Source of the DNA: Streptomyces alfalfae
GTDB lineage: Bacteria > Actinomycetota > Actinomycetes > Streptomycetales > Streptomycetaceae
Length of the DNA stretch: 64,000 nucleotides
Direction of reading: 5' to 3'
Assembly (NCBI RefSeq): GCF_004127445.1
Contig: NZ_QEXM01000041.1
Location: 62,001-126,000 of the forward strand
Part shown: positions 23,685 to 31,441 of the stretch, one piece after another
Position numbering within the stretch: position 1 is the first letter of the stretch
Layout: each line of letters opens with the position of its first letter
The notes under the pieces: generated by a model
What the model saw: only the letters and a program-made list of their open reading frames with translations
Database searches by the model: none
Told to the model about the DNA's origin: nothing
Program-made: the position numbers and the translations under genes

Positions 23685-25364
23685 TTCCACCGGCGCGATC
23701 TCGTCGTACACGTCGCCCGGGCCCGGGTTGGTCGGGTCCGTGGCGCCGCCGAGCTGGTGCATCACGCCCCAGACCGCGTTCAGCGCGGTCTGGACGGCGC
23801 CCTCGGCCCAGCCCGCCGTCCAGGAGATGTCGTCCCCCGCGAGGAAGATGCCGCGCTTGTCCTCGGGGAGCCTGTCCTGCATGAAGTGGGTGAACAGGCG
23901 CCGCTGGTAGCGGTAGTGGCCCGGCAGGTTCGCCTTGAAGGCGCCCATGAAGTAGGGCTCGTTCTCCCAGGACACGGTCACCGGGTTGCCGATGATGTGC
24001 TTCCTGATGTCGACCTTCGGGTAGATCTCGCCGAGCGACTTGAGCATGACCTCCATGCGCTCGTTCGCCGAGAGCGGCAGCCACTTCAGGCTGTCGTCGC
24101 ACCAGGTGTAGGAGAGGCAGATGACGGCGGGCCTGTCCGGGCCGTCGTCGAGCAGGTAGGTGCCGCGCGTCATGCGGTCGGTGAGCGTCATCGACATGAC
24201 GTCACGCCCCGTCTGCTCGTCCTTGTCCAGCCAGAACGGCCGGTCGACCGGGACGAACAGCTTGGAGGACTCCATGTAGTGGGTCCGCTCCATCGCCGTC
24301 CAGTGGTCGATGGGGAACAGCGAGTCGTCGCACTCGATCTTGGAGAGCAGCAGCCAGGACTGGGCGGTGAAGATCGCCGCCCGGTAGGTGCGGATGTCGC
24401 CCGAGGCGTCCGTGACGGTGACGCGGTTGCCCGCGGTGCGGTGCAGCCGGGTCACGGCCGGCTTCGGCTCGCCCGCCGCGTGCAGCGAGCTGAGGGAGGT
24501 GCCCGCCGGCCAGTGCACGATCTTCTGCGGCTCGCGCTCCCACAGGCGCAGCGGCAGCTGCTGGCTGCCGCCGACGATGCCGCGGTGGTGGTCGTCGGCC
24601 TCGGTGTAGACGACGCGCAGGATCTCCAGGATGGAGTTGGGGAAGTCGGTGTCCCAGCCGCCGGTGCCGAAGCCGACCTGGCCGAAGATCTCGCGGTGCC
24701 GGAAGGACTTGAAGGCCTCGGATTCGCAGAGGAAGCCGTAGAAGGTCTGGTTGTCGAGCTTCTCGACCAGCTTCGACCAGATCTCGCGGATCTTCGGCAC
24801 GTCGCGCTCGCGCAGCGCGCGGTTCATGTCGGAGAAGTCGGCGCCCTCCTCCAGGCAGTCGTTCCACGCCTTCGCCACGTCGCGGTAGACCTGCGGCAGG
24901 TCGGCGACGGTCTCCGCGTAGTGCGACTCGCCCTTGAGGTCGACGACGGTGGAGGGCGTCGACTCGGCGAGCGGGTTGGGGAACGGCTGGGTGGTGAGGC
25001 CCACCAGGTCGATGTAGTGCTGGAGCGCGGTGGACGACGGCGGGAACCGCATGGCGCCCATCTCGGCGGTCAGCGACGGGTCGCAGCCCTCGAAGCCGAC
25101 GGTGCGCAGCCGGCCGCCGATCTGGTCGGCCTCGTAGACGACGGGCTTGAGGCCCATCTTCATCAGCTCGTAGGCGGCGACGATGCCGGAGAGCCCGCCG
25201 CCGATGACGGCGACCTCGGCGCCGTGCTCGGTCGCGGGTATCTGGCCGAGACCCGCCGGGTGCGCGAGGAAGTCGTCGTACGCGTACGGGAAGTCCGGGC
25301 CGAACATGGTGATCGGCGGCTGGGCGTCGGTGTGCTGGATGGCGGTGGGCACCGTGGACGTCAT
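23670..25364 (-). CDS. Flavin monoamine oxidase / L-amino-acid (tryptophan) oxidase family
   Basis: 564 residues. An FAD-binding Rossmann motif VAVIGGGLSG lies at residues 51-60, followed by VYEADQIGGRLRT and EMGAMRFPPS, and the C-terminal flavin motif FLAGDDISWTAGWAEGAV (about 510-527) is complete. The length and the MGAMRFP segment fit bacterial amine oxidases that include tryptophan 2-monooxygenase and L-amino-acid oxidases more than the short monoamine oxidases. It is cytosolic, without a signal peptide. It follows a nitrilase-superfamily amidohydrolase by 61 bp, suggesting a two-step amine or amino acid breakdown. Substrate not determined. Confidence 0.87.
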   Translation of the reverse strand: MTSTVPTAIQHTDAQPPITMFGPDFPYAYDDFLAHPAGLGQIPATEHGAEVAVIGGGLSGIVAAYELMKMGLKPVVYEADQIGGRLRTVGFEGCDPSLTAEMGAMRFPPSSTALQHYIDLVGLTTQPFPNPLAESTPSTVVDLKGESHYAETVADLPQVYRDVAKAWNDCLEEGADFSDMNRALRERDVPKIREIWSKLVEKLDNQTFYGFLCESEAFKSFRHREIFGQVGFGTGGWDTDFPNSILEILRVVYTEADDHHRGIVGGSQQLPLRLWEREPQKIVHWPAGTSLSSLHAAGEPKPAVTRLHRTAGNRVTVTDASGDIRTYRAAIFTAQSWLLLSKIECDDSLFPIDHWTAMERTHYMESSKLFVPVDRPFWLDKDEQTGRDVMSMTLTDRMTRGTYLLDDGPDRPAVICLSYTWCDDSLKWLPLSANERMEVMLKSLGEIYPKVDIRKHIIGNPVTVSWENEPYFMGAFKANLPGHYRYQRRLFTHFMQDRLPEDKRGIFLAGDDISWTAGWAEGAVQTALNAVWGVMHQLGGATDPTNPGPGDVYDEIAPVELPED

Positions 25365-25425
25365 GGGGGTACGGACTCCTTGCGCGGACTGAAGAACGAA
25401 GTGAGGGGGGAGGGCGCGGGCGCGG

Positions 25426-26223
25426 TCAGGCGAGCGAGGCGTACAGCCCGGGGCGCCGGTCGCTCAGATACGGGTTGGCCGCGCGGGAGGCGCTCAGGAA
25501 GCCGGGGTCGACGTCGCCGACGACCAGCTCGGCGCCGCGTCCCGCGCGGGCGCGCGGCACGCCGTCGGGGCCCGCCAGCGTGGAGAGCCCGACGAACTCG
25601 AACGCGCCCTCCTGGCCGACCCGGTTCACGTAGGCGACGTACATCTGGTTCTCGAAGGCCCGCACCGGGACGACGGACTCGGCGACGAACTGGAAGGGGT
25701 GCATCTGCGCCGTCGGGACGACCAGGAGGTCGGTGCCGGCCAGGGCGTGCGCCCGGACGTTCTCGGGGAACTCGACGTCATAGCAGATCATGAGGCCCAC
25801 GCGGACGCCGCCGAGGTCGGCCTGGACGACGGACTCGTCGCCCGGGGTGAAGGCGCCGCGCTCGAAGTCACCGAAGAGGTGGGTCTTGCGGTAGTTCGCC
25901 AGCCGCGTGCCGTCGGGACCGATGAGCTGGACGGAGTTGTAGACGGTGTCGCCGTCGCGCTCGGGGTAGCCGTAGGCGACACCGACCCCGTGCCGTGCCG
26001 CGATCGAGGCGATGGCCGTGGCCGACGCGCCGTCGGCGGGCTCGGCGAGGCGGGCCACGTCGTCGCCGATCGCGTACCCGGTGAGGAACAGCTCCGGCGC
26101 CATGAGGAGCCCGGCGCCCGCGGCGGCGGCGCGCCCCGCGGCCCCGTCCAGCTCCGCGAGGTTCGCGTCGACGGACCCGGGCTGCCCGGAGCTCTGGAGC
26201 AGGGCGGTGCGGAGCGCAGGCAT
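25426..26223 (-). CDS. Carbon-nitrogen hydrolase (nitrilase superfamily amidase)
   Basis: 265 residues with the complete catalytic set of the superfamily: Glu44 in APELFLTGY, Lys113 in YRKTHLFGDFE and Cys147 in MICYDVEFPE. The family cleaves amides or N-carbamoyl groups. Upstream of, and probably co-transcribed with, the flavin amine oxidase. If the oxidase is of the 2-monooxygenase kind it would yield an amide that this enzyme could hydrolyse, as in the indole-3-acetamide route, but omega-amidase or putrescine-pathway roles fit the fold equally. Upstream lies an inverted repeat at 26272-26292. Confidence 0.88.
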   Translation of the reverse strand: MPALRTALLQSSGQPGSVDANLAELDGAAGRAAAAGAGLLMAPELFLTGYAIGDDVARLAEPADGASATAIASIAARHGVGVAYGYPERDGDTVYNSVQLIGPDGTRLANYRKTHLFGDFERGAFTPGDESVVQADLGGVRVGLMICYDVEFPENVRAHALAGTDLLVVPTAQMHPFQFVAESVVPVRAFENQMYVAYVNRVGQEGAFEFVGLSTLAGPDGVPRARAGRGAELVVGDVDPGFLSASRAANPYLSDRRPGLYASLA

Positions 26224-26559
26224 GGCGGATCCTCGTGACGTGCGAAAAGGGGCTTGTGGGGTCCGTTAGACGGTACGGTCGGCGGCCGTACCCGGACAAG
26301 GCGCGAGTGTTGCGGGCAGCCGCACGATCCGTTGCGCGTGGCGGCCCGGGGGCGGCGATTCGTTGCGCGGCGGCCGGGCGGGGGCGTGCGCCCCGGGTAT
26401 CGGGGCCGTCCGCCTCGGGTCGCACAGCGTACGGGCCGGCCCCCGCCGCGCGGCGGAAGCGGAGTGCCGCCCGTGGCCCGACGCGGCGAAGGCCCGTTCC
26501 GCGAGAGCGTGATCCCACCCGGAGACGCCGGGTGAACGCCTCGCAGACGGAGGACTCCC
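26224..26559. promoter_or_regulatory. Divergent intergenic region with nested inverted repeats
   Basis: GGTACGG (26272-26278) and CCGTACC (26286-26292) form a perfect inverted repeat with a 7-bp spacer, framed by GTCCG (26261-26265) and CGGAC (26293-26297). It lies about 50 bp from the nitrilase start and is a candidate operator for the nitrilase-oxidase pair. The rest of the gap, up to GGAGG before the secreted-protein gene, shows nothing else I recognise. Confidence 0.4.
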
Positions 26560-27204
26560 ATGAACCGCATGACCACCGACCGCACCCGTGCCGGCACGCG
26601 CGTCCGCCGCCCCGGCCGGGCCCTCGCCGTGGCCGCGGCGCTGCTGCTGACCGCGGGGGCCGCGGGCGTCGCGGTCGCGGCCGGTGGGGACGGTGCGGAC
26701 GGCGCGCGTCCGGCGGCCCCCGCGAGCGCGGGGAAGCGGGAGGCCGCCGCCCTCACGGGCACGGCGAAGATGTTCAGGAAGACCACCGAGGACGTGAGGT
26801 TCACCTTCGACGCGCATCTGGCCGCCGCGGACGACAAGCGCCCCGACAAGGCGACCGGCACGTTCGAGTTCGTGCACCTGGACAAGCCGGGCGGCGAGGG
26901 CGGCTGGGCGAAGGGCCGGATCGACTGCCTGGTCACGGGCGGCAAGGTGGCCACGGCGACGGGCATCATCACCGAGACGAGCCCCGACGCCCGGATGCGG
27001 TCGCTCAAGGGCGGCCGCGTCGGCTTCAGCGTCCACGACCAGGGCAAGCACGACCGCGTCGGCTACAGCTGGGCCGCGACGGGCGGCCCGGACGGCACCA
27101 AGAAGCTGTCGAAGTGCAACAGCGCCGCCCCGTTCGAGAAGGTCGAGAAGGGCACCGGCGACTTCCACGTCCTGCCGTGGAAGGTCCCGTACCCGACGGC
27201 CTGA
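26560..27204 (+). CDS. Small secreted protein of unknown function
   Basis: 214 residues. A basic N-region (RTRAGTRVRRPGR) and an Ala-rich hydrophobic core (about 20-41) form a Sec or Tat-like signal peptide. The mature part is a compact, Lys/Gly-rich domain with two Cys (in RIDCLV and LSKCNS) that could form one disulfide after export. The repeated beta-type pattern (GTFEFVHLD, GKVATATGIITET, GGRVGFSVHD) suggests a beta-barrel of the kind seen in small Streptomyces secreted proteins, but I do not recognise the family. GGAGG precedes the ATG. Its stop forms a 6-bp hairpin with the convergent Lrp stop. Confidence 0.75.
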   Translation: MNRMTTDRTRAGTRVRRPGRALAVAAALLLTAGAAGVAVAAGGDGADGARPAAPASAGKREAAALTGTAKMFRKTTEDVRFTFDAHLAAADDKRPDKATGTFEFVHLDKPGGEGGWAKGRIDCLVTGGKVATATGIITETSPDARMRSLKGGRVGFSVHDQGKHDRVGYSWAATGGPDGTKKLSKCNSAAPFEKVEKGTGDFHVLPWKVPYPTA

Positions 27205-27208
27205 CGGG

Positions 27209-27664
27209 TCAGGCGGGCGACCCGGACGAATATCTCCGCATCAGCGGCGAGAGCACCAGCACGGACTTCGTCCGCTCCACGAACGGCTCGCCCGCGATCC
27301 GTTCGAGGACCCGCTCGAAGTGCCGCATGTCGGCGGCGAAGACCTGCACGATGGCGTCCGCGTCCCCGGTCACGGTGGACGCGGACGCGACCTCGGGATA
27401 CCGCTCGAGGCCGCGCTTGATGGCCTCCGGCGAGGTGTTCCTGCGGCAGTACATCTCGATGAACCCCTCGGTCTCCCAGCCGAGGGCCGCCGGGTCCACC
27501 CGTACGGTGAACCCGGTGATGGCGCCCGTCGCCCGCAGCCTGTCCACGCGCCGCTTCACGGCGGGCGCGGAGAGACCGACCAGCTGGCCGATGTCGGCGT
27601 AGGAGCGGCGGGCGTCCTCGGCGAGGGCGTGCACGATGCGTTCGTCGAGTTCGTTCAGTCGCAC
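27209..27664 (-). CDS. Lrp/AsnC family transcriptional regulator
   Basis: 151 residues from GTG 27664, giving the usual Lrp N-terminus (LNELDERIVHALAEDARRS). The HTH (about 20-45, YADIGQLVGLSAPAVKRRVD) is followed by a RAM ligand-binding domain (about 60-140) with VASASTVTGDADAIVQV. It begins 11 bp after the APC permease stop and so is the second gene of a permease-regulator operon, a common layout for Lrp proteins that sense the transported amino acid. TTGCGC elements upstream of the permease are candidate targets. Confidence 0.92.
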   Translation of the reverse strand: MRLNELDERIVHALAEDARRSYADIGQLVGLSAPAVKRRVDRLRATGAITGFTVRVDPAALGWETEGFIEMYCRRNTSPEAIKRGLERYPEVASASTVTGDADAIVQVFAADMRHFERVLERIAGEPFVERTKSVLVLSPLMRRYSSGSPA

Positions 27665-27674
27665 GGCGGGTGGA

Positions 27675-29129
27675 TCACTTCTCTGCTGTGGCCAGTCGGG
27701 AGCGGCGCATGCCGTACCCGAAGTAGAACACGAGGCCGACGGCCATCCAGACACCGAAGACGATCCAGGTCACGGAGTCGAGGCTGAACATGTTGTACGC
27801 GCAGAAGGCGAAGCCGAGGACCGGGAAGAGCCAGCCGAGCGGGACCCGGAAGGTGCGGGGCATGTCGGGGCGCGTCCTGCGCAGCACGATGACGGCGATG
27901 TTGACCAGGCCGAAGGCGAAGAGCGTGCCGATGCTGGTGGCGTCGACGAGCTTGCCGAGCGGGATGACCGAGGCGAGGGCGCCGCAGAACAGCGAGACGA
28001 TGACGGTGTTCACGCGGGGCGTGCCGGTCTTCTTGCTGACCTTGCCGAACGCCTTGGGGACCAGGCCGTCGCGGGACATGGCGAAGAGCACGCGGGTCTG
28101 GCCGTACAGGACGGTGAGGACGACGGAGGCGATGGAGATGACGGCGCCGGCGGCCAGCAGCGTGCCGAAGAAGGTCTGGCCGCTGACGTCGTTCATGATC
28201 GCGGCGAGCGTGGCCTCGGAGCCCTCGAAGTCCTTCCAGTTCCAGGCGCCGACGGCGACGGCGGCGACCAGGACGTAGAGCGCGGTGACGATGATCAGCG
28301 AGAGCATGATCGCGCGCGGCAGGTCGCGCTGCGGGTTCTTGGCCTCCTCGCCGGCGGTGGAGGCGGCGTCGAAGCCGATGTAGGAGAAGAAGAGGCTCGC
28401 TCCCGCGGCGCTGACGCCGGCCATGCCGAGCGGCATGAAGTCGGCGTAGTTGCCGGACTTGAAGCCCATGAAGCCGATGGAGCAGAAGAGCACGAGGGCG
28501 GCGATCTTCACGATGACCATGATCGTGTTGGCGCGCGCGGACTCCTTGGCGCCGCCGAGCAGGAAGACCATGGCGAGGAGCACCACGAGCAGGCCCGGCA
28601 GGTTGACAATGGCGCCGTCGGCCTCGCCGGGCGCGGCGGAGAGCACGTCCGGGATCGTCACGCCGATGGTGCCGTCGAGCAGTTCGTTGAGGTACTCGCC
28701 CCAGCCGACGGCCACGGCGGCGACGGACACGCCGTACTCCAGGACCAGGCACCAGCCGCAGATCCAGGCGATGAGTTCGCCCATCGTTGCGTACGCATAC
28801 GAGTAGGAGGAGCCCGCGACCGGTATGGAGCCGGCCAGTTCGGCGTACGAGAGGGCCGAGAACAGGGCGGTGAGCCCGGCGATCACGAAGGACAGGGTCA
28901 CGGCGGGCCCGGCCTTGGGGACGCTCTCGCCGAGGACGACGAAGATGCCGGTGCCGAGGGTGGCGCCGATGCTGATCATGGTGAGCTGCCACATGCCGAG
29001 GGAACGCCTCAGTGAGCCGCCCTCAGCGACCAGGCTCTCCACCGGCTTGCGGCGCATCAGGCGGCCACCGAGCCCGGTGGGCGCCCGCGGGCTCGGTGGG
29101 TTCTGCGGTGGTGCGCCTTGGTCGAGCAC
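27675..29129 (-). CDS. APC-family cationic amino acid permease-like transporter
   Basis: 484 residues from GTG 29129 with AAGGAG eight bases upstream. About 12-14 helices. The first helix contains ISIGATLGTGIFV, the APC substrate-binding signature, and LSYAELAGSIPVAGSSYSYAYATMGE and FFSYIGFDAASTAGEEAKNPQRDLPRAI are hallmarks of the CAT/YhdG group. It imports an amino acid with protons; cationic specificity is a family default, not shown. Operon with the Lrp gene downstream. The 300-bp upstream region carries repeated TTGCGC motifs and a possible leader ORF. Confidence 0.9.
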   Translation of the reverse strand: MLDQGAPPQNPPSPRAPTGLGGRLMRRKPVESLVAEGGSLRRSLGMWQLTMISIGATLGTGIFVVLGESVPKAGPAVTLSFVIAGLTALFSALSYAELAGSIPVAGSSYSYAYATMGELIAWICGWCLVLEYGVSVAAVAVGWGEYLNELLDGTIGVTIPDVLSAAPGEADGAIVNLPGLLVVLLAMVFLLGGAKESARANTIMVIVKIAALVLFCSIGFMGFKSGNYADFMPLGMAGVSAAGASLFFSYIGFDAASTAGEEAKNPQRDLPRAIMLSLIIVTALYVLVAAVAVGAWNWKDFEGSEATLAAIMNDVSGQTFFGTLLAAGAVISIASVVLTVLYGQTRVLFAMSRDGLVPKAFGKVSKKTGTPRVNTVIVSLFCGALASVIPLGKLVDATSIGTLFAFGLVNIAVIVLRRTRPDMPRTFRVPLGWLFPVLGFAFCAYNMFSLDSVTWIVFGVWMAVGLVFYFGYGMRRSRLATAEK

Positions 29130-29247
29130 GCGCTGGCTCCTTCATCGCTGCCGGTCAGGCGGCGAGGACCCGTGGGACCCGCACCAGAGGTGGGGAACCG
29201 CCGAGCAGGCAGTCCCCGCCACTCACGTTCAGCGCCTGACTCTAAGG

Positions 29248-29316
29248 TCAGCGCCTTCCCGACCGTAATGCAGCAACCTTGCGCAACGCCAGTTGATCAT
29301 TGCGCACTTCCGGCAT
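29248..29316 (-). CDS. Possible 22-residue leader ORF upstream of the APC permease
   Basis: ATG 29316 to TGA 29248 encodes a basic peptide beginning MPEVRNDQLALRKVAALRS. GAAGAGG lies five bases before the ATG, a fair ribosome-binding site. It ends about 120 bp before the permease start, on the same strand. Its Leu and Arg content would suit a leader that senses charged amino acids. It overlaps the TTGCGC array, so it may be chance. Confidence 0.3.
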   Translation of the reverse strand: MPEVRNDQLALRKVAALRSGRR

Positions 29317-29356
29317 ATGCGCCTCTTCGTTGCGCGGTCCGTTTCGTCCGTTGCGC
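29279..29356. promoter_or_regulatory. Phased TTGCGC array, candidate Lrp operator
   Basis: TTGCGC occurs at 29279, 29300, 29330 and 29351, with ATGCGC at 29317; the first copy is part of the palindrome TTGCGCAA. Starts are 21, 30 and 21 bp apart, near two, three and two helical turns, so all sites face the same side. It lies about 150-230 bp upstream of the permease-Lrp operon, the geometry expected for wrapping around an Lrp octamer. Confidence 0.5.
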
Positions 29357-29364
29357 GCACCGGA

Positions 29365-29399
29365 CAAAAAAGATCCCCGCGCCCCAGGGGGGCGCGGGG
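29365..29399 (-). terminator. Intrinsic terminator of guaB1
   Basis: CCCCGCGCCCC (29375-29385) pairs with GGGGCGCGGGG (29389-29399) through a 3-nt loop. On the minus strand the stem is followed by ATCTTTTTTG, a true T-tract. Confidence 0.88.
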
Positions 29400-29429
29400 G
29401 AACCGCAGGTGAGCGGCTACGGGTGGCGA

Positions 29430-30872
29430 CTAGCTCCAGCTGGCGTGCAGCGGCTTGCCCTCGGCGTAGCCCGCGGCGCTCTGGACGCCGACCGTGGCAC
29501 GCTCGGCGAACTCCTCCAGGGACGCCGCGCCCGCGTAGGTGCAGGAGGAGCGGACGCCCGCGATGATCGAGTCGATCAGGTCCTCGACGCCGGGACGGGC
29601 CGGGTCGAGGAACATGCGGGAGGTGGAGATGCCCTCCTCGAACAGCGCCTTGCGGGCCCGGTCGTACGCCGACTCCTCGCTCGTGCGGTTCTTCACCGCG
29701 CGGGCGGAGGCCATGCCGAACGACTCCTTGTACGCGCGGCCCTGGGCGTCGTGCTGGAGGTCGCCCGGGGACTCGTACGTCCCGGCGAACCAGGAGCCGA
29801 CCATGACGTTCGACGCGCCGGCGGCCAGCGCCATGGCGACGTCGCGCGGGTGGCGGACACCGCCGTCGGCCCAGACGTGCTTGCCGAACTTCTTGGCCTC
29901 CGCGGCGCATTCGAGGACGGCGGAGAACTGCGGGCGGCCCACGCCGGTCATCATGCGCGTGGTGCACATGGCCCCGGGACCGACGCCCACCTTGATGATG
30001 TCGGCGCCGGCCTCGATGAGGTCGCGCACGCCCTCGGCGGCGACGATGTTGCCCGCGACGATCGGCACCTGCGGGTCGAGCGCCCGCACGGCCTTGACCG
30101 CGGAGATCATCGACTCCTGGTGGCCGTGGGCGGTGTCCACCACGAGGGTGTCGACGCCCGCGTCGAGGAGCTGCTTGGCCTTGCCCGCGACGTCGCCGTT
30201 GATGCCGACGGCGGCGGCGACGCGCAGCCCGCCGTTGGCGTCCACGGCCGGGGTGTACAGGGTCGCGCGCAGGGCGCCCGTGCGGGTCAGGATGCCCGCG
30301 AGGCGGCCGTCCTTGTCCACGGCCGGGGCGTACCGGCGGTTGGCCTGGTCCAGCTTGTTGAACGCGTCGCGCGGGTCTATGTCGGCGTCGAGGAGCAGCA
30401 GGTCCCGGGACATGACCTCGGAGAGCTGGGTGAAGCGGTCCACGCCGTTCAGGTCGGCGTCCGTGACGACGCCCACGGGCTTGGAGTCCTCGTCGACCAC
30501 GACACCGGCGTCGTGCGCGCGCTTGGGCAGCAGCGCGAGCGCGTCCGCGACGGTCTGGCCGGGGGCGAGGACGATCGGGGTGTCCAGGACGTGGTGGCGC
30601 GTCTTGACCCAGGAGACGACCTCGGTGACGACGTCGATCGGGATGTCCTGCGGAATGACGACCAGTCCGCCGCGGCGGGCGACGGTCTCGGCCATGCGGC
30701 GGCCGGCGATCGCGGTCATGTTGGCGACGACCAGCGGGATCGTGGTGCCGGTGCCGTCGGGCGACGAGAGGTCCACGCCCTGGCGGGAACCGACGGCGGA
30801 GCGCCTCGGGACCATGAAGACGTCGTCGTACGTCAGGTCGTACGCAGGCTGGATGTCATTGAGGAAGCGCAC
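29430..30872 (-). CDS. guaB1: GuaB1-type IMP dehydrogenase/GMP reductase family protein with CBS pair
   Basis: 480 residues from GTG 30872. The barrel has the NAD(P)-loop and catalytic Cys in GVGPGAMCTTRMM, preceded by VVDTAHGHQESMI and followed by VWADGGVRHPRDVAMA. A CBS pair is inserted at about 93-205. The sequence differs from canonical GuaB (no GSICTTR motif) and matches the GuaB1 branch, whose mycobacterial member was shown to be a GMP reductase. It would return GMP to IMP for purine balance. A strong terminator follows it. Confidence 0.85.
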   Translation of the reverse strand: MRFLNDIQPAYDLTYDDVFMVPRRSAVGSRQGVDLSSPDGTGTTIPLVVANMTAIAGRRMAETVARRGGLVVIPQDIPIDVVTEVVSWVKTRHHVLDTPIVLAPGQTVADALALLPKRAHDAGVVVDEDSKPVGVVTDADLNGVDRFTQLSEVMSRDLLLLDADIDPRDAFNKLDQANRRYAPAVDKDGRLAGILTRTGALRATLYTPAVDANGGLRVAAAVGINGDVAGKAKQLLDAGVDTLVVDTAHGHQESMISAVKAVRALDPQVPIVAGNIVAAEGVRDLIEAGADIIKVGVGPGAMCTTRMMTGVGRPQFSAVLECAAEAKKFGKHVWADGGVRHPRDVAMALAAGASNVMVGSWFAGTYESPGDLQHDAQGRAYKESFGMASARAVKNRTSEESAYDRARKALFEEGISTSRMFLDPARPGVEDLIDSIIAGVRSSCTYAGAASLEEFAERATVGVQSAAGYAEGKPLHASWS

Positions 30873-31046
30873 GTGCTGCTCATCCCAGTCGATCAGAGGT
30901 GGCCCCCGGACAGTTAGCCCGAGGGAAAAGCACGTACTTCAGTGTCCCATGACGTGGGGCCCGCGTGTCCTGGGACGATCACCCAGGCGGGCGGCGGAGC
31001 CCCTGGTCGGATCGTCCAAGGGGGCCGGGCGGCCGGAACGGTGCGT

Positions 31047-31385
31047 TCAGCTCCCGTCACGCGGGGTGTCCGCGTCGGGGGCGAGGACGAGCTCCGGACG
31101 GGCGCCCGGCACGCCACGCCAGTGCGCCACGGCGTCGGCGAAGACCTGCCGCGCCATCTCCCACTCCCCCGGCGCGGCCTCGGCGAACTCCTGCCAGCCG
31201 GAGACGACGAGCCGCCCCCGCACGCCCGGCGTCCACGAGGGGTCGGTCAGGCAGTCGGCCAGGGCGTCCCAGTTCCGCCCGAACCAGTCGGGCAGCCGGA
31301 AGGCCCGCGCACACCGCTCCATGAACGCGGCCTTGTCCCGCACCCCGACGAGGGAGAGCACCACGGGGTCGTCACCGGTCACCAT
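31047..31385 (-). CDS. Barstar-like ribonuclease inhibitor family protein
   Basis: 112 residues from ATG 31385. DKAAFMERCARAFRLPDWFGRNWDALADCLTD is cited here only by its key parts: PDWFGRNWDAL is the barstar signature, where the helix inserts into the barnase active site, and a Trp/Phe-rich second half (SGWQEFAEAAPGEW) follows. No barnase or other RNase gene is adjacent, so it is an orphan immunity-type protein, possibly protecting against RNases of competitors or encoded elsewhere. It follows guaB1 on the same strand at a distance, without clear co-transcription. Confidence 0.82.
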   Translation of the reverse strand: MVTGDDPVVLSLVGVRDKAAFMERCARAFRLPDWFGRNWDALADCLTDPSWTPGVRGRLVVSGWQEFAEAAPGEWEMARQVFADAVAHWRGVPGARPELVLAPDADTPRDGS

Positions 31386-31441
31386 GGGCCAGATGCTGCC
31401 ACACGGGCCCCGAGGGGGCGCGGAGAGTCCGGCGGGCGGTC

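Noticed and set aside
27209..27754. Longer Lrp start inside the permease 3' end
   Set aside because: The extra 30 residues are not Lrp-like, and GTG 27664 gives the normal family N-terminus.
31047..31385. Toxin-immunity pair around the barstar-like gene
   Set aside because: No barnase, RNase or other toxin-like ORF is adjacent on either strand.
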